A stretch of 64,000 nucleotides of DNA from JBEKIK01 sp963845975 (GCA_963845975.1 CAWJUD010000002.1:1178001-1242000), one strand, 5' to 3'. Counted from the first letter of the stretch, positions 17,340 to 28,100 are shown. A program made the numbers and translations. The notes: generated by a model from the sequence alone, not told the origin.

Positions 17340-18689
17340 ATGAAGGAACGGCGGTTGGTTTTACTGGCGGCAATATTCATGGCGAGCGCCGGTTGGCCGG
17401 TCGCGGCCTTTGCCCCGGACGAAAGCAGGGCGGACCGTACAGTCATCCGCACCGCACAAAAGCAGATCCGCAGCCCGATCATCGCGGAGCGGGTCGAGGG
17501 TATAAAGCGGCTGCGCGATATGCCGGGCCAGGATGCCGTCAAGTTAATTGTGCCTTTGGGACTTACCGACCCGGCAGAGCAGGTCCGGCGGGCCGCCTAC
17601 GAAACCCTGTTGACATGGAAGGATGACCGGCAGGTCGATATTTTTCTGTTGAAGGCCCTGGAAAAGGAAACGCGGGCCAATAAAGGAGGCGTGTCGCTAT
17701 CCGCTCCGTTGATCGCGGTTCTTTTGGCTTCGGAGTCGGCCGACACCCGGCAAGAGATCGGCAAGTTCTTGGATGGTTATGGGGCGGCATCGAACGACGG
17801 AGTGGCCGCAATTACCGTCGTGGCCGACGAACTGGGAAAGCTGGGGGATGGGCAATCGCTGGCGTCGCTGAAGAGGATGACCAAGCTGAAGTGTTTTACC
17901 GGCATATATGCCATACGCCGGGCAGTGGTCCAAGCGATGAACCTCATTAAATCGCCGGATGCCATCCAAGCGATAATATCTCTATTGCCGGATGTGGACG
18001 GAGAGATTCGCGGCGATATTTTACGGCATCTTGCCGCGGTCTCCGGCCGATCGTTCGGTGCTGACAACAAGGCTTGGCTCGAGTGGTGGGATAAGAACAA
18101 AGACGGGTTCAAGTTTCCGGCAAGTGACATTGAGACCCCATCCGCCGTTGCCGCATCGCCGGGCACGCCCACGTATTATGGTTTGGCAATCCAGGCGCAC
18201 CGCATGGTCTTTGTTGTGGACATCTCCGGGAGCATGGGTGGCCCACGTCTTATGGCCGCCAAGCGGGAATTGATGCAGGCCATCGACGGCCTGCCCGACG
18301 ATGCCGCCTTTAACATCGTGGTGTTTAGCGATCAGCCCGCGGTTTGGCAGCGTAGTCTGAAGCCGGCCACACCCGCCATGAAAAAAGCCGCCAGGAACTA
18401 CGTTTACCTTATCCGCGCCGGCGGTCACACGGCCGCATACGATGCGCTGGATGCGGCATTTCGTTTCGACGCCGAAGCGTTTTACTTTCTATCGGATGGC
18501 GCACCGAATGCGGGCAAGATTGCCTCTCCGGCCGCGATCGTGGCCGCCGTTACGCAAACCAATCGTACCCGGCGGATTTCCATCTACACGATCGGTATTG
18601 CGCCCGGGGAGCCGGGCGGTCCGCTCGACATGTTCGTCAGGACGCTTGCGGAACAGAATTTCGGCGTTTATCGCCGGATTGACCAGTAA
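17340..18689 (+). CDS. Exported HEAT-repeat and von Willebrand A domain protein
   Basis: A 449-residue exported protein. A signal peptide (about residues 1-23) leads into HEAT-like helical repeats (about 35-250; LGLTDPAEQVRRAAYETLL, LIKSPDAIQAIISLLPDVDGEIRGDILRHLA), then a VWA domain with a MIDAS motif, VVDISGSMGG, and the later metal-site motif FLSDGAPNAG. VWA domains bind partner proteins through a divalent metal. Planctomycetes have many HEAT-VWA proteins of unknown role. The start at 17340 follows GTGAGGCG; an upstream in-frame ATG at 17304 lacks a good site. Confidence 0.85.
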   Translation: MKERRLVLLAAIFMASAGWPVAAFAPDESRADRTVIRTAQKQIRSPIIAERVEGIKRLRDMPGQDAVKLIVPLGLTDPAEQVRRAAYETLLTWKDDRQVDIFLLKALEKETRANKGGVSLSAPLIAVLLASESADTRQEIGKFLDGYGAASNDGVAAITVVADELGKLGDGQSLASLKRMTKLKCFTGIYAIRRAVVQAMNLIKSPDAIQAIISLLPDVDGEIRGDILRHLAAVSGRSFGADNKAWLEWWDKNKDGFKFPASDIETPSAVAASPGTPTYYGLAIQAHRMVFVVDISGSMGGPRLMAAKRELMQAIDGLPDDAAFNIVVFSDQPAVWQRSLKPATPAMKKAARNYVYLIRAGGHTAAYDALDAAFRFDAEAFYFLSDGAPNAGKIASPAAIVAAVTQTNRTRRISIYTIGIAPGEPGGPLDMFVRTLAEQNFGVYRRIDQ

Positions 18690-19000
18690 GAATTACGGGC
18701 TTTTATTAAAGATTGAATCTAAAAAATGGGGAGTCCGGCGGGTGGCACTGATAAGGTTCGGGGTTCAGGACTCAGGAATTGGGACTATCGTTGAATACAA
18801 GATGGTGATATCGCCCTCACCCCCTGCCCCTCTCCCGACTAACCTTCGCGCTCCTGAATAAAACTCCATATACTGCCCAGATTTGCCAATATATGCGCCT
18901 GTCCCGTTTTTACTATTGACCCTAGTGATTGAAAACACTATCGTCCGCGGGCCAATTTCTGTTTTTAGCTTATCGATAGCCTTTTCCGTTTGAATTCCAG

Positions 19001-19133
19001 ATTAAAAGGTGCGTTGCACGCGGCCTATTAAAAGGTGCGTTGCACGCAGCCTACTTATAAACCTGAGTATTGGATTAAATGGTGCACTCGGCGCACCTCT
19101 TATCGAAAGGTGCGTTGCAAGCAGCCTACTTAT
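19001..19133. repeat. Three copies of AAAGGTGCGTTGCACGCAGCC
   Basis: Direct repeats at about 19004-19026, 19030-19052 (followed by TACTTAT) and 19106-19127 (also followed by TACTTAT). Each contains the palindrome TGCGTTGCACGCA or a one-base variant. Between copies two and three, GGTGCACTCGGCGCACC is a further palindrome. They lie directly upstream of the FlgI-like gene and may influence its expression. Confidence 0.65.
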
Positions 19134-19152
19134 TGAAGGAGTGAAAGGAAGC

Positions 19153-21162
19153 ATGTACCAGCGATATTTCAGTGGCATGATATTGTTACACAAAGCCCTC
19201 ACCCTAACCCTCTCCCGACCGCTGACGCGGTGCCCGGAGAGGGGATTGAATCCTGGCTTCTCCCAAAGGGAGAGGGGATTTAGTCCCGGCTTCTCCCGAC
19301 CGCTGACGCGGCGCCCGGAGAGGGGATTTAATTACGGGTGTTTATTAACTGTCTTGTTTCTTGTTTGCGGGTGCTCTTGGTGGGATGGGAATATCATGCG
19401 TTCGCAAAGCCCGGACGAAAGCCCACCGGAGAAACATGAACACGAGACAAAGCTGGTGGGCGACTTTGCGGTACCGTTCGGGCTATATCCGGTGCGGGTG
19501 GAAGCGGTAGGATTGGTGACGGGCTTGAACGGGACGGGCAGCGATCCGGCGCCTTCGCCCCAGCGGGGGGCATTACTCGACGAAATGCAAACCCGCGGCG
19601 TTACCGAACCGAATTCGATCTTGGCATCGGGCAATACATCGCTGGTGTTGGTACAAGGGATTTTGCGTGCGGGTATTCAGAAGGGCGATCACTTTGACGT
19701 GGAAATGCGCGTTCCCAGCCAAAGCGAAACCACCAGTCTGCGCGGCGGATATCTGCTCGAAACCCGGCTGGCCGAAATGGCGTATTTGGGCGGGCAATTT
19801 CATGAAGGAAAGTTGTTGGCCAAAGCGGAAGGTCCGGTAATGGTCGATCCGCTGGCCGATCCGAAGAACGACCGCGTGTCGGCCTGCCGGGGCAGGGCGC
19901 TCGGCGGCGGCGTGGCGCTCAGATCGCGTTCGCTGGGATTGGTGCTCAAGCCCGAGCACCAGAGCGTGATGAACAGTTCGCGCATTGAAAACGCCGTGAA
20001 TAAGCGGTTTCATTCCTTTCAGAACGGGATAAAAATCGGGGTGGCCAAGGCGAAGACGGAAGAATACGTGGAATTGACCGTGCATCCCCGGTACAAAGAC
20101 AATATCGATCGTTACGTGAGAGTGGTTCGGTCGGTGGCGATTACAGAGTCGGCTACTCAGCGCATGGAACGGATTGCCGCATTGGAACAACAGTTGCGCG
20201 AGCCGTCCACATCGGCCGACGCCGCGCTGCAATTGGAGGCGGTCGGGATCGACGGGGTGCCGGCGTTATTGAAGGGTCTTGAATCGAAAGATGCGGAAGT
20301 CCGTTTTTATTCTTCCGAGGCGCTGGCATATCTGGATCGGCGCGAGGCGGCCGCTCCGCTGGGCGAGGCCGCACGAGAGCAGCCCGCGTTCAGGGTATTC
20401 GCGCTAACCGCGCTTAGTTCGATGCAGGATTTCGGGGCCTACGAGCAACTGCGAGACATGCTGTCCTCGTCTAGCGCGGAAACACGATACGGGGCGTTCA
20501 GGGCGCTGTGGACGATGAATAAGAAAGATGCCTTGGTGGCGGGTGAAAAACTGAACGAACAATTCAACTACCATGTGCTGGACGTATCGGGCCCGCCGAT
20601 GATCCACGTCACGCATAACCGCCTGCCCGAGATCGTGCTATTCGGCAAGGAACAGAATTTCCTCACGCCCATATCGGTAAACGCGGGCAACCAGATCATG
20701 GTCAATAGCGCCAATCCCAAGGAAATCACAATAAGCAAGTTTGCCGTCAAGGAAGCCGACCAGAAGCGTGTCGTGTCGACAAAGGTGGATGAAGTGATTC
20801 GGGCGGTGGCGGAGTTGGGCGGGACATATCCGGACGTGGTGCAAATGCTGCAAGAGGCCAAGGCCGCCGGGGCCTTGCCCAGCCGGTTCGAGATTGACGC
20901 CGTACCTGAAGCGGGCCGAACCTACGCACGCATCGCAACCGATGGCGGGGATGCCGAGCAATCCAAGTCCTCGGCAAAGGCGGCTTCTGGCAAGTCTGCG
21001 CCGGATTTATTCTACAAAAAGGTGGATAAATCTAGTTCTGATGACGGGGATGATGCTGCAAAAACACCTAAAAACGACTCGGCTGAGGAGAATTCCAAAG
21101 AAAAACCGGGGCCGAGGCATGGTTTCTTTGGTAAAATATTTGGATTCGCTGCAAAGGACTAA
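19153..21162 (+). CDS. FlgI-like domain and HEAT-repeat lipoprotein
   Basis: A 669-residue protein. From an ATG at 19153 with an AAGGAAG site, the first 60 residues are encoded by interspersed repeats, then a lipoprotein-like signal follows (CLLTVLFLVCGCSW). The body has a flagellar P-ring FlgI-like region (PFGLYPVRVEAVGLVTGLNGTGSDP, SLRGGYLLETRL, RSRSLGLVLKP), a HEAT-like segment (GVPALLKGLESKDAEVRFYSSEALAYL) and an acidic Ser/Lys-rich tail. No flagellar genes are near. In planctomycetes such proteins are envelope lipoproteins of unknown role. The true start is uncertain because of the repeats. Confidence 0.75.
   Translation: MYQRYFSGMILLHKALTLTLSRPLTRCPERGLNPGFSQRERGFSPGFSRPLTRRPERGFNYGCLLTVLFLVCGCSWWDGNIMRSQSPDESPPEKHEHETKLVGDFAVPFGLYPVRVEAVGLVTGLNGTGSDPAPSPQRGALLDEMQTRGVTEPNSILASGNTSLVLVQGILRAGIQKGDHFDVEMRVPSQSETTSLRGGYLLETRLAEMAYLGGQFHEGKLLAKAEGPVMVDPLADPKNDRVSACRGRALGGGVALRSRSLGLVLKPEHQSVMNSSRIENAVNKRFHSFQNGIKIGVAKAKTEEYVELTVHPRYKDNIDRYVRVVRSVAITESATQRMERIAALEQQLREPSTSADAALQLEAVGIDGVPALLKGLESKDAEVRFYSSEALAYLDRREAAAPLGEAAREQPAFRVFALTALSSMQDFGAYEQLRDMLSSSSAETRYGAFRALWTMNKKDALVAGEKLNEQFNYHVLDVSGPPMIHVTHNRLPEIVLFGKEQNFLTPISVNAGNQIMVNSANPKEITISKFAVKEADQKRVVSTKVDEVIRAVAELGGTYPDVVQMLQEAKAAGALPSRFEIDAVPEAGRTYARIATDGGDAEQSKSSAKAASGKSAPDLFYKKVDKSSSDDGDDAAKTPKNDSAEENSKEKPGPRHGFFGKIFGFAAKD
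19208..19324. repeat. CTCTCCCGACC hairpin repeats inside the FlgI-like gene
   Basis: Two long copies (19208-19243 and 19291-19324) of the CTCTCCCGACCGCTGACGCGG...CCCGGAGAG hairpin and one short TTCTCCCAAAGGGAGAG hairpin (19258-19274). All lie in the open frame ahead of the lipoprotein signal. Relatives occur at 73-123, 37189-37239 and 48556-48606. Confidence 0.7.
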
Positions 21163-21362
21163 AAAATCGGGGGCAAAAGATAGTGGGTGATGGATAACTC
21201 GTGCGCAGGGGTAAGAATAAAGTACGAGAGTACGTGGTACGAAGAGTTAGTCCGGATTTCCAATCCCCGACACCCGAATACCGATTTACTACCCACCACC
21301 CCGGTCGCAAGCGACCGGTTTAAACTGATCCCCCATCAACTATCCCCTATCCCTAATCCCCT

Positions 21363-22055
21363 ATGTTAAAGGCACTCGAACTTGTCGGATTTAAAAGTTT
21401 TGCCGACCGGACGCGGTTCGAGTTTCCCCCCGGCATAACCGTGGTGGTGGGCCCGAACGGATCGGGCAAATCGAACGTTGTTGACGCCATTAAGTGGGTG
21501 CTGGGAGAACAGAGCGTTAAAAGCCTGCGCGGCAAGGAGATGGCCGACGTTATTTTCAACGGTTCCGGCGCTCGCCGGGCAATTAACACTGCTGAAATCA
21601 CGCTTACGCTGGACAATTCCCAGCACTTGTTGCCCATCGACAGCGGCGAAGTTCACATTACGCGGCGGGTTTATCGCAGCGGCGAGGGGGAATATCTGAT
21701 TAACCGCAATCCGGCGCGGTTGCGCGACATACGCGATCTGCTTTCGGGGACGGGCATGGGCACGCAGGCCTACAGCGTCATCGAGCAGGGCAAGGTGGAT
21801 ATCTTGCTGCAATCTTCGGCCCGGGATCGGCGAATTATATTCGAGGAAGCGGCCGGGATCAGCCGCTTTAAACTGCGAAAGATCGAGGCCCTGCGGCGCC
21901 TGGAACGGGTGGATCAAAACTTGTTGCGGCTTCACGACATTGTCGATGAAGTGGAAAACCGCCTGCGAAGCGTGCGCGCAGGCAGTCAAGGCTCGTCGCT
22001 ACAAGGAATATTACGATCGGCTCCAAGAGTTGCGGACCCAAGTCAGCTTGGTTGA
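21363..22055 (+). CDS. smc: Chromosome partition protein SMC, fragment 1 (N-terminal ATPase head)
   Basis: Start of one smc gene spanning 21363-24980 that is cut by four frame breaks. This fragment carries the ABC head: MLKALELVGFKSFADRT, the Walker A GPNGSGKSNVVDAIKWVLGEQ near residues 32-52, the R-loop region QSVKSLRG, and QGKVDILLQSSARDRRIIFEEAAGISRFK. SMC is the ring-forming ATPase that compacts and segregates chromosomes with ScpAB. True coding leaves this frame near 21978, in a GCGCGC run where losing one GC pair would explain the break. The product would be close to full SMC length if rejoined. Confidence 0.92.
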   Translation: MLKALELVGFKSFADRTRFEFPPGITVVVGPNGSGKSNVVDAIKWVLGEQSVKSLRGKEMADVIFNGSGARRAINTAEITLTLDNSQHLLPIDSGEVHITRRVYRSGEGEYLINRNPARLRDIRDLLSGTGMGTQAYSVIEQGKVDILLQSSARDRRIIFEEAAGISRFKLRKIEALRRLERVDQNLLRLHDIVDEVENRLRSVRAGSQGSSLQGILRSAPRVADPSQLG

Positions 22056-22458
22056 CTGGCGGCGCCTGACCGAGCGTCTAAGCGTTTTTGAAGGGGAGAT
22101 TCAAGCACTCGCCGAGCAGCGCGATGCGGCCTCCGCTTCGGCCGAAGCCATCGAGGCCAGACTGCTGGAAATCGAGGCCCAATTGGGCGAAATAAACGAG
22201 GCCATTCGCGGTTCGGAAAGCCGCATCGCCGCCGATCGCGAGCGGATCGCCGCGGGGGAATCGTCGATCGAGCACGAGCGGGCCAGATTGAAAGATCTGG
22301 AAGAGGAAATCGCCCGCCGCCGCCGGCAAATAGCGGCCATGAACACCCGGACGGGCGATTTGGAAAAGGAACTTGGCGGCACAGCCGACGAGGCGCATCC
22401 GTCGAAGAACTGCACCGGCAAATCGGCCGGCGCCTGGTCGAGGCCGAACGCGAACTAA
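21940..22458 (+). CDS. smc: SMC, fragment 2 (coiled coil)
   Basis: Second piece of smc; in frame from about 21978 (QAVKARRYKEYYDRLQELRTQ) to about 22390. It encodes the first long coiled-coil arm, rich in Glu, Ala, Arg and Leu heptads. Reading then passes to another frame, VEELHRQIGRRLVEAERELTE. Confidence 0.8.
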   Translation: MSMKWKTACEACAQAVKARRYKEYYDRLQELRTQVSLVDWRRLTERLSVFEGEIQALAEQRDAASASAEAIEARLLEIEAQLGEINEAIRGSESRIAADRERIAAGESSIEHERARLKDLEEEIARRRRQIAAMNTRTGDLEKELGGTADEAHPSKNCTGKSAGAWSRPNAN

Positions 22459-22463
22459 CCGAA

Positions 22464-22886
22464 GTGATGGCGGTTTTGGACCAACTGCGCGGGGAAAACG
22501 AACAGCGGCGCGCCGGGTATTTGCAGCAGATGCGATCGTCGGCCGCCTTGGGCAACGAAACGAGCGCCCTGGAGACGCAAGCGACCGCCGCATTGGCAAC
22601 GACCGAGCGTTGTCACGCCCGGCTGGCGGATTTAGAACGCCAGGTCGGCGTCTTGCAAGCGGAGTTAATCCAGTCGCATGCCGAGCGCGATGAGACAGCC
22701 GGACAATTGGACGAACAAGAGCGCCTGCTTGTCGACGTGCGAGATCAACTGGCACAAGTGCAGCAACAATTGTCGGCGAAACAGGAGGAACTGGGCGGCT
22801 TGCGCCAGCGGCATAGCGGCGCGTCCGAGCGCTCTTCCGTGCTCGAAGAACTCGTGCGCCGCCAGGAGGGATTAATGCAGGCGTGA
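22464..22886 (+). CDS. smc: SMC, fragment 3 (coiled coil to hinge)
   Basis: Third piece of smc, truly in frame from about 22390 to 22878. It ends the ascending coiled coil with SVLEELVRRQEGLMQ. A missing G in a GGG run (CAGGGCGTGAAG expected, CAGGCGTGAAG present) breaks the frame. Restoring it gives QGVKEVLARA, the normal entry to the hinge. Confidence 0.8.
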   Translation: MMAVLDQLRGENEQRRAGYLQQMRSSAALGNETSALETQATAALATTERCHARLADLERQVGVLQAELIQSHAERDETAGQLDEQERLLVDVRDQLAQVQQQLSAKQEELGGLRQRHSGASERSSVLEELVRRQEGLMQA

Positions 22887-24136
22887 AGGAGGTGCTCGCT
22901 CGGGCGGCCGATCCGGCCGATGCGACGTTCCGCGATGTTTTCGGATTGGTGGCCGACGTGCTCAACGTGAGCGTTGAGGCGGCGCCGCTTATCGAAATCG
23001 CCCTGGGCCAGGCCGCTCAGTACGTAGCGGCCTCGCCGAGCGACGAATTGATGAACTACTTGCACAAAGAATCGAACCGCCTTGCCGGGCGTGTGGGATT
23101 TATCTGGCTGGAGGGGGTCAGGGAAGAACACTCCGTCCGTGACGTGAATTTGGAAGGGCAACCCGGCGTATTGGGCCGTGCCGATCGATTCGTGGAAACC
23201 CACCCCAAGTTTGCCCCGCTGGTTGCGCGATTGTTGGGCCGCACTTGGATCGTGGAAAATTTGAGGCGCGCCGTCGAGTTGGCCGAGAGCTGCGCAGCGG
23301 GAGTGAATTTTGTCGCCCTAACAGGCGAACTTTTGCAGGCCGACGGGACGCTGGTGGTCGGACCCCGGCACGGTTCCACGGGCCTGATCACCCGGCGGAG
23401 TGAACTGCGGGCACTGGGCGTTCAATTGGAAGAATTAAGAACAGCCATTGGCGCCGCCGAAACGGCGGCGGCCGGGTTCGAGGCGCAAACGGCCCGACTG
23501 CAGAAAGCCGCGGCGGCTTACGAGAAAAAACGCCAACAGGCGGCCGATCGTTTGGCGCAGATGCGGCTTTTGATCACTGCCGCCGAAGAACGCCGCGCCC
23601 AGTTAGATCAACAAAAAAACGTGCAGGCCGCCGAATTGGCCGCGGCGGAGGATCAGCATGCCGCGGCATCGCAGCGGTTGACCGAAGCCCGGCAGAAGCG
23701 AGGCGAAATCGACCGGGACCTGGCCGAAGCGGAAAAACATTTACAGCGCCTGGGCGAACAGATCGGGCGGCTTGAAAACCAGCGCATGGAACAGGGCCGC
23801 GAAACCACCGAAATCAAAGTGGAACTTGCCAAGAGCGAAGAGCGGGTCCGCAATCTTCAGGCCCAGTTGAGGCAGTTAGACGAAAATCGAAGGGAGCGCT
23901 ATCGGGCAATGGACGAAAGCCGAGAGCGCTTGGCCGAAAGCACAAGCCGGGCCGAGGCTGCGCGATGGAATATCCTGCGCGGAATCGGAGGTCGCCGAGC
24001 TTTATATACGCAAGGAATCCTACGCCTCGCAAACCGTAACGCTTATCAACCGGCGCGAGGAGCATCAGTCTCAGCGTTCGGAATTGACGGCAGAGGTTCA
24101 GAAGATACGCGGCAAAATCCGCAAGTTCGAGGATAA
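22883..24136 (+). CDS. smc: SMC, fragment 4 (hinge and descending coiled coil)
   Basis: Fourth piece of smc. It holds the hinge domain (DVFGLVADVLNVSVEAAPLIEIALG ... LLGRTWIVENLRRAVELAE, then TGELLQADGTLVVG and the glycine-containing dimer interface) and much of the second coiled coil. True coding leaves at about 23980 in a CGCGCG run, after which the other frame reads ESEVAELYIRKESYASQT. Confidence 0.85.
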   Translation: MKEVLARAADPADATFRDVFGLVADVLNVSVEAAPLIEIALGQAAQYVAASPSDELMNYLHKESNRLAGRVGFIWLEGVREEHSVRDVNLEGQPGVLGRADRFVETHPKFAPLVARLLGRTWIVENLRRAVELAESCAAGVNFVALTGELLQADGTLVVGPRHGSTGLITRRSELRALGVQLEELRTAIGAAETAAAGFEAQTARLQKAAAAYEKKRQQAADRLAQMRLLITAAEERRAQLDQQKNVQAAELAAAEDQHAAASQRLTEARQKRGEIDRDLAEAEKHLQRLGEQIGRLENQRMEQGRETTEIKVELAKSEERVRNLQAQLRQLDENRRERYRAMDESRERLAESTSRAEAARWNILRGIGGRRALYTQGILRLANRNAYQPARGASVSAFGIDGRGSEDTRQNPQVRG

Positions 24137-24980
24137 AATCCACGCCCAGGAGTTGTCGGCCAATGAAGTGCGGCATGAACGCTCGACCTTGGCCGACCGG
24201 CTGCGCGAGGATTACGGCATCGAACTGGCCGAATTGGAACACGACCCCAACGCCGAAGAACAGCACAAGCGCGAGGAAGCGCAAGAGGAGATCGACGATC
24301 TGAGGCGCAAGATCGCCAATCTCGGCAACGTGAACCTCGAGGCGCTTGAAGAGCTGGAGCAGTTGGAAGTCCGCGCTAAAACCCTTTCCGACCAATATCG
24401 CGACCTGTCCGACGCCAAGGCCGCGCTGGAAAAGATCATCGACAAGATCAATACCGACAGCCGGCGATTGTTTACCGAGACGCTGGATACGATCCGCGGG
24501 CATTTTCAACAGCTTTTCCGCGATCTGTTCGGCGGGGGCCACGCCGACATCGTCTTGGAGGAGGGCGTGGATATTCTTGATAGCGGCATCGAGATCGTTG
24601 CCCGGCCGCCTGGCAAGGAGCCGCGGAGCATCTCGCTTCTTAGCGGCGGTGAAAAAACGCTCACCTGCGCGGCCATGCTTTTGGCCATCTTTCGCAGCCG
24701 GCCCAGCCCGTTCTGCGTGCTCGACGAAGTCGACGCCGCCCTGGACGAGGCCAACATTGACCGCTTCATCAAGGTGCTCAAGGATTTTCTGGCCTGGACG
24801 CAGTTCATCATCGTCACGCACTCGAAAAAAACGATGACCTGCGCGAACACCATCTACGGCGTGACAATGCAGGAATCGGGCGTGTCGAAACAAGTCTCCG
24901 TTCGATTCGAGGACGTCAGCGACGACGGACAGATCAAGCCCGAACGACTTGCCGCCGAAGGCGAAACCCAAGCGGCCTGA
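24084..24980 (+). CDS. smc: SMC, fragment 5 (C-terminal ATPase head)
   Basis: Last piece of smc, in frame from about 23980. It ends the descending coil (GNVNLEALEELEQLE, a well-conserved SMC phrase) and carries the C-terminal head: the ABC signature LLSGGEKTLTCAAMLLAIFR, the Walker B/D-loop CVLDEVDAALDEANIDRF and the H-loop FIIVTHSKKTM. Catalytic residues are all present, which argues that the gene is functional and the breaks are sequence errors. Confidence 0.9.
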   Translation: MTAEVQKIRGKIRKFEDKIHAQELSANEVRHERSTLADRLREDYGIELAELEHDPNAEEQHKREEAQEEIDDLRRKIANLGNVNLEALEELEQLEVRAKTLSDQYRDLSDAKAALEKIIDKINTDSRRLFTETLDTIRGHFQQLFRDLFGGGHADIVLEEGVDILDSGIEIVARPPGKEPRSISLLSGGEKTLTCAAMLLAIFRSRPSPFCVLDEVDAALDEANIDRFIKVLKDFLAWTQFIIVTHSKKTMTCANTIYGVTMQESGVSKQVSVRFEDVSDDGQIKPERLAAEGETQAA

Positions 24981-25136
24981 TCTTGTAGTGCAGGCGTCTC
25001 GCCTGCAATTTAGGCTTGAGGCTGGAGGCTTTATATTTTTCGGGGGGGGGGATGGCTTGACATCCCCAAAAATAAGCCTACAAAATGAAATTCTACTTTT
25101 GGGAGAGGATCTTATCCTGAATAAAGGGGAGCAGTC

Positions 25137-28100
25137 ATGGACATTCTTTCACTACGTCGGCGCGACGGGATTCGGGCAAAATACAACAAGCAAGAAAAAA
25201 AGTCCGCACGGAATCCTTTTTCGATCAAATTGCGTTTCGAGTCGCTGGAAGATCGGCGGCTGCTATCAGACGGAGCAGCCCTTATCTCAAAAACCATTCC
25301 CAACAACACACAAGAGAGTCCCGGAGCAGTCTTTACGCAGACATCGATATTGCAGAACACAGGCACTTTGACCATCGGTGCAGACTGTAAAGCAACGATA
25401 AGTCCTATGACCGATCTTCTCACTTTTCCCTTTGCCATCAACAACGGCCAGTTCCTTCGCGACGGCAAGCCGGTTTTTTTAAACATCATTGGCTACCAGC
25501 CTTTGGAACCAGGACAGACCTACACCGACGAAGTCAGCAATGCACGGATCCAGGACGATTTGCTCCGGTTCCAAGTATATCGAAATGATAATGATGTTGT
25601 TGCGCTACGGGTATATGCCCAGCCTATACCAGAACTTCAGATTCCGGTACGGATGCCCAAACTATTTTACGACGGGGTTCGCGACCTAGATTTCTGGATC
25701 ATTCGCGATATCTATTTCGGCGATTTTAGCAGTACAAATGCGGTTGCCAATGGCTACCAAAAGATCAACGCGGTGATTAACGAAGTCGAAACGGTCGGAG
25801 GACTCGACCGGATCCTTGCCTGGGAGATCGGCGACGAGTTCTATGCGAACTGGAGTAATAAACCCGTGCTCGAAGACTTCCTGGGAAAGATGCGCGACTA
25901 CATTAAATTGCGCATGGCTGAGCCGGCACACCAGGGATTTTCCAACTGGGTCACCTGGGACACTTGGCCTCCGGCGGACTTGCTCGGTACCGATGGAATT
26001 CCTATTGAAGTTCAATTTGACTTCTATTCCATAAATGCATATTCATACGATCCCGAGCGAATCCGTGACCATCAACCCGGCCCGGTTACCGGGACTTCTT
26101 ATGCCGGATACCTGCGAGCCCTCAAGGAAAAATTGGAGGAAAAGTATCCTGGCACGCCCCTGGTAATCAGCGAAACGGGCCTGCCTGATAGCCCGGATCC
26201 TGTGCCCGACGTTCAACAGTTTTTGCATCCCTGGTATCCAATATACCGAAAAGGCGGCCTAAATGACCAGCAGGTCAGCGAAGGGCTTGTGGATCGGTAC
26301 ATGGATGCGCGGCTGAGCGGTCTCGTATCCGGGGTGGCCATTTTTGAATGGAACGATGAGTGGTGGAAATGCGGAGATCCCGATAACCGGAATGGCGCAG
26401 AGGAATTCTTTGGCCTTGGGGGCTTTGACCCTGTGGGAGACGGCACGTACCAGCTAAGTTACAAATTACAGCAAGAGGCCATCCGCGATTTATTTACCTT
26501 GAATTTTTATCCGACCGATCCAGTTATAGTTGATCTACAGGCTGCTGATATGTCTTTGAATCCCGGCGAAGACACGACGCTTCATGTGACTGTGAGATCC
26601 GGTGTGCCCGGCCCCGTGCGGTTCCGTTGGGAGAGTAGCACCGGCAGGATCGTCGGCGACTCTGATACAGTCACATTCTACGCCGGTAATACAGCCTTGG
26701 GACCAGCAGAGGTGACCGTCCTGGCGATCGACGTGTTTGGAAACGCAAGCACTTTGTCTCTTACCATCGATATCGTGTCGCCAGGCGCTCCGCTTGTGGA
26801 GATCTTCACTCGCGATTGGAGAGCATCGGGACGCGTCGCCAATGTTGATTTAAACAACTACACGTTGGTTTGCTACGCGGAAACAGATATCCAATACCTT
26901 CAACCTCAATGGGCTTGGGAGGGGAATCTTTTTGTTCCTGTTGGGCCGGATGGATATTGGTGGGCGACAAATATTTTCCCTGGAATATTGTGGGCTTATG
27001 TCATTCCTCGAGGTGTCCGACCACTGCACACATTGCGCCATGGGGAAGTACCGCCAGACACTATTGCATATGCTTCATTTGTTGGCAGTAACGACCTTGA
27101 TGACGACCTCATACCCGATACTTGGGAGTATGTATACTTCGGGAACTACGACCAGGATCGTTATGGAGATCCTGACGGAGATATGGCATACAATCTTGAA
27201 GAGTACTTGGCATCTATCCGCCCTGAGCAGTTTATCGGCGGAGGCAATCCAACCGTCTCAGACAACGATCAGGATAGCGATTTGCTGCATGATAATTGGG
27301 AGTACTTGTATTTTCGAACGCTTGCTTATGAAGGCAATGACGATCCTGATTCCGACGGATTAACAAATGTACAAGAACTGAACTTGGGAATTCATCCCGG
27401 CAGGACTGCGCCCGACTCAGACCAAGACGAATTGCCTGACCTATGGGAAAGGTACTACTTTGGTGATCTGACACCTCTCCCGGGAGATGATCCAAACCAA
27501 GACGGCTTGTCGAACCTAGCTTCTTATAAATTGGGTGTACCTCCCATCACAATGCCACCTACTTGGGATGGGGGCGGTGCAAATAACTACTGGACGACGG
27601 CAAAGAATTGGGTTGGTGACGTGGCACCACTGCCTGGCGACAATCTAGTATTTCCGGCAAGAAGAGCGGCGCAACGGGAAAACGTCAACGACTATCCCAC
27701 GGGCACTCACTTCGGCTCGATCATAGTCTCTGGTAGTGGGAATCACTTCCACCTCGACGATTCATCCTCAACTAGCATTCAAGTGCAAACGGGGGTCCAA
27801 ATGAAGGCGGACAAGATCGTTACAGGAACATTGACCATCGGCGCGGGAGGCGTATTGACGATAAGCGCGATTTCTTCCGGCCCACAATCTCAAGGAACTA
27901 TTAACGACGTTGACGTTATTACAAATACCTCGGTAAAAAACATAAAGACGGAGCCCATTTCTTTAGACACTAGTTCTCTCGATCCGGTCATGGCTCCCAG
28001 ACCAGTCATAATCGACCAGACATTGCCGGCCGAGACCATCGATCCAACCCCGGCTCCCACACCCATGGTTTTTGACCAGCCTTTGCGGGCTGAAGCCATC

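Noticed and set aside
22078..22965. Long minus-strand open frame across smc
   Set aside because: Arg/Ala/Pro-rich antisense reading of a GC-rich coiled coil. The SMC reading is supported by motifs on both sides.
23814..24971. 385-residue minus-strand open frame across the smc C-terminus
   Set aside because: It is antisense to the SMC head with Walker B and signature motifs, so it is not real.
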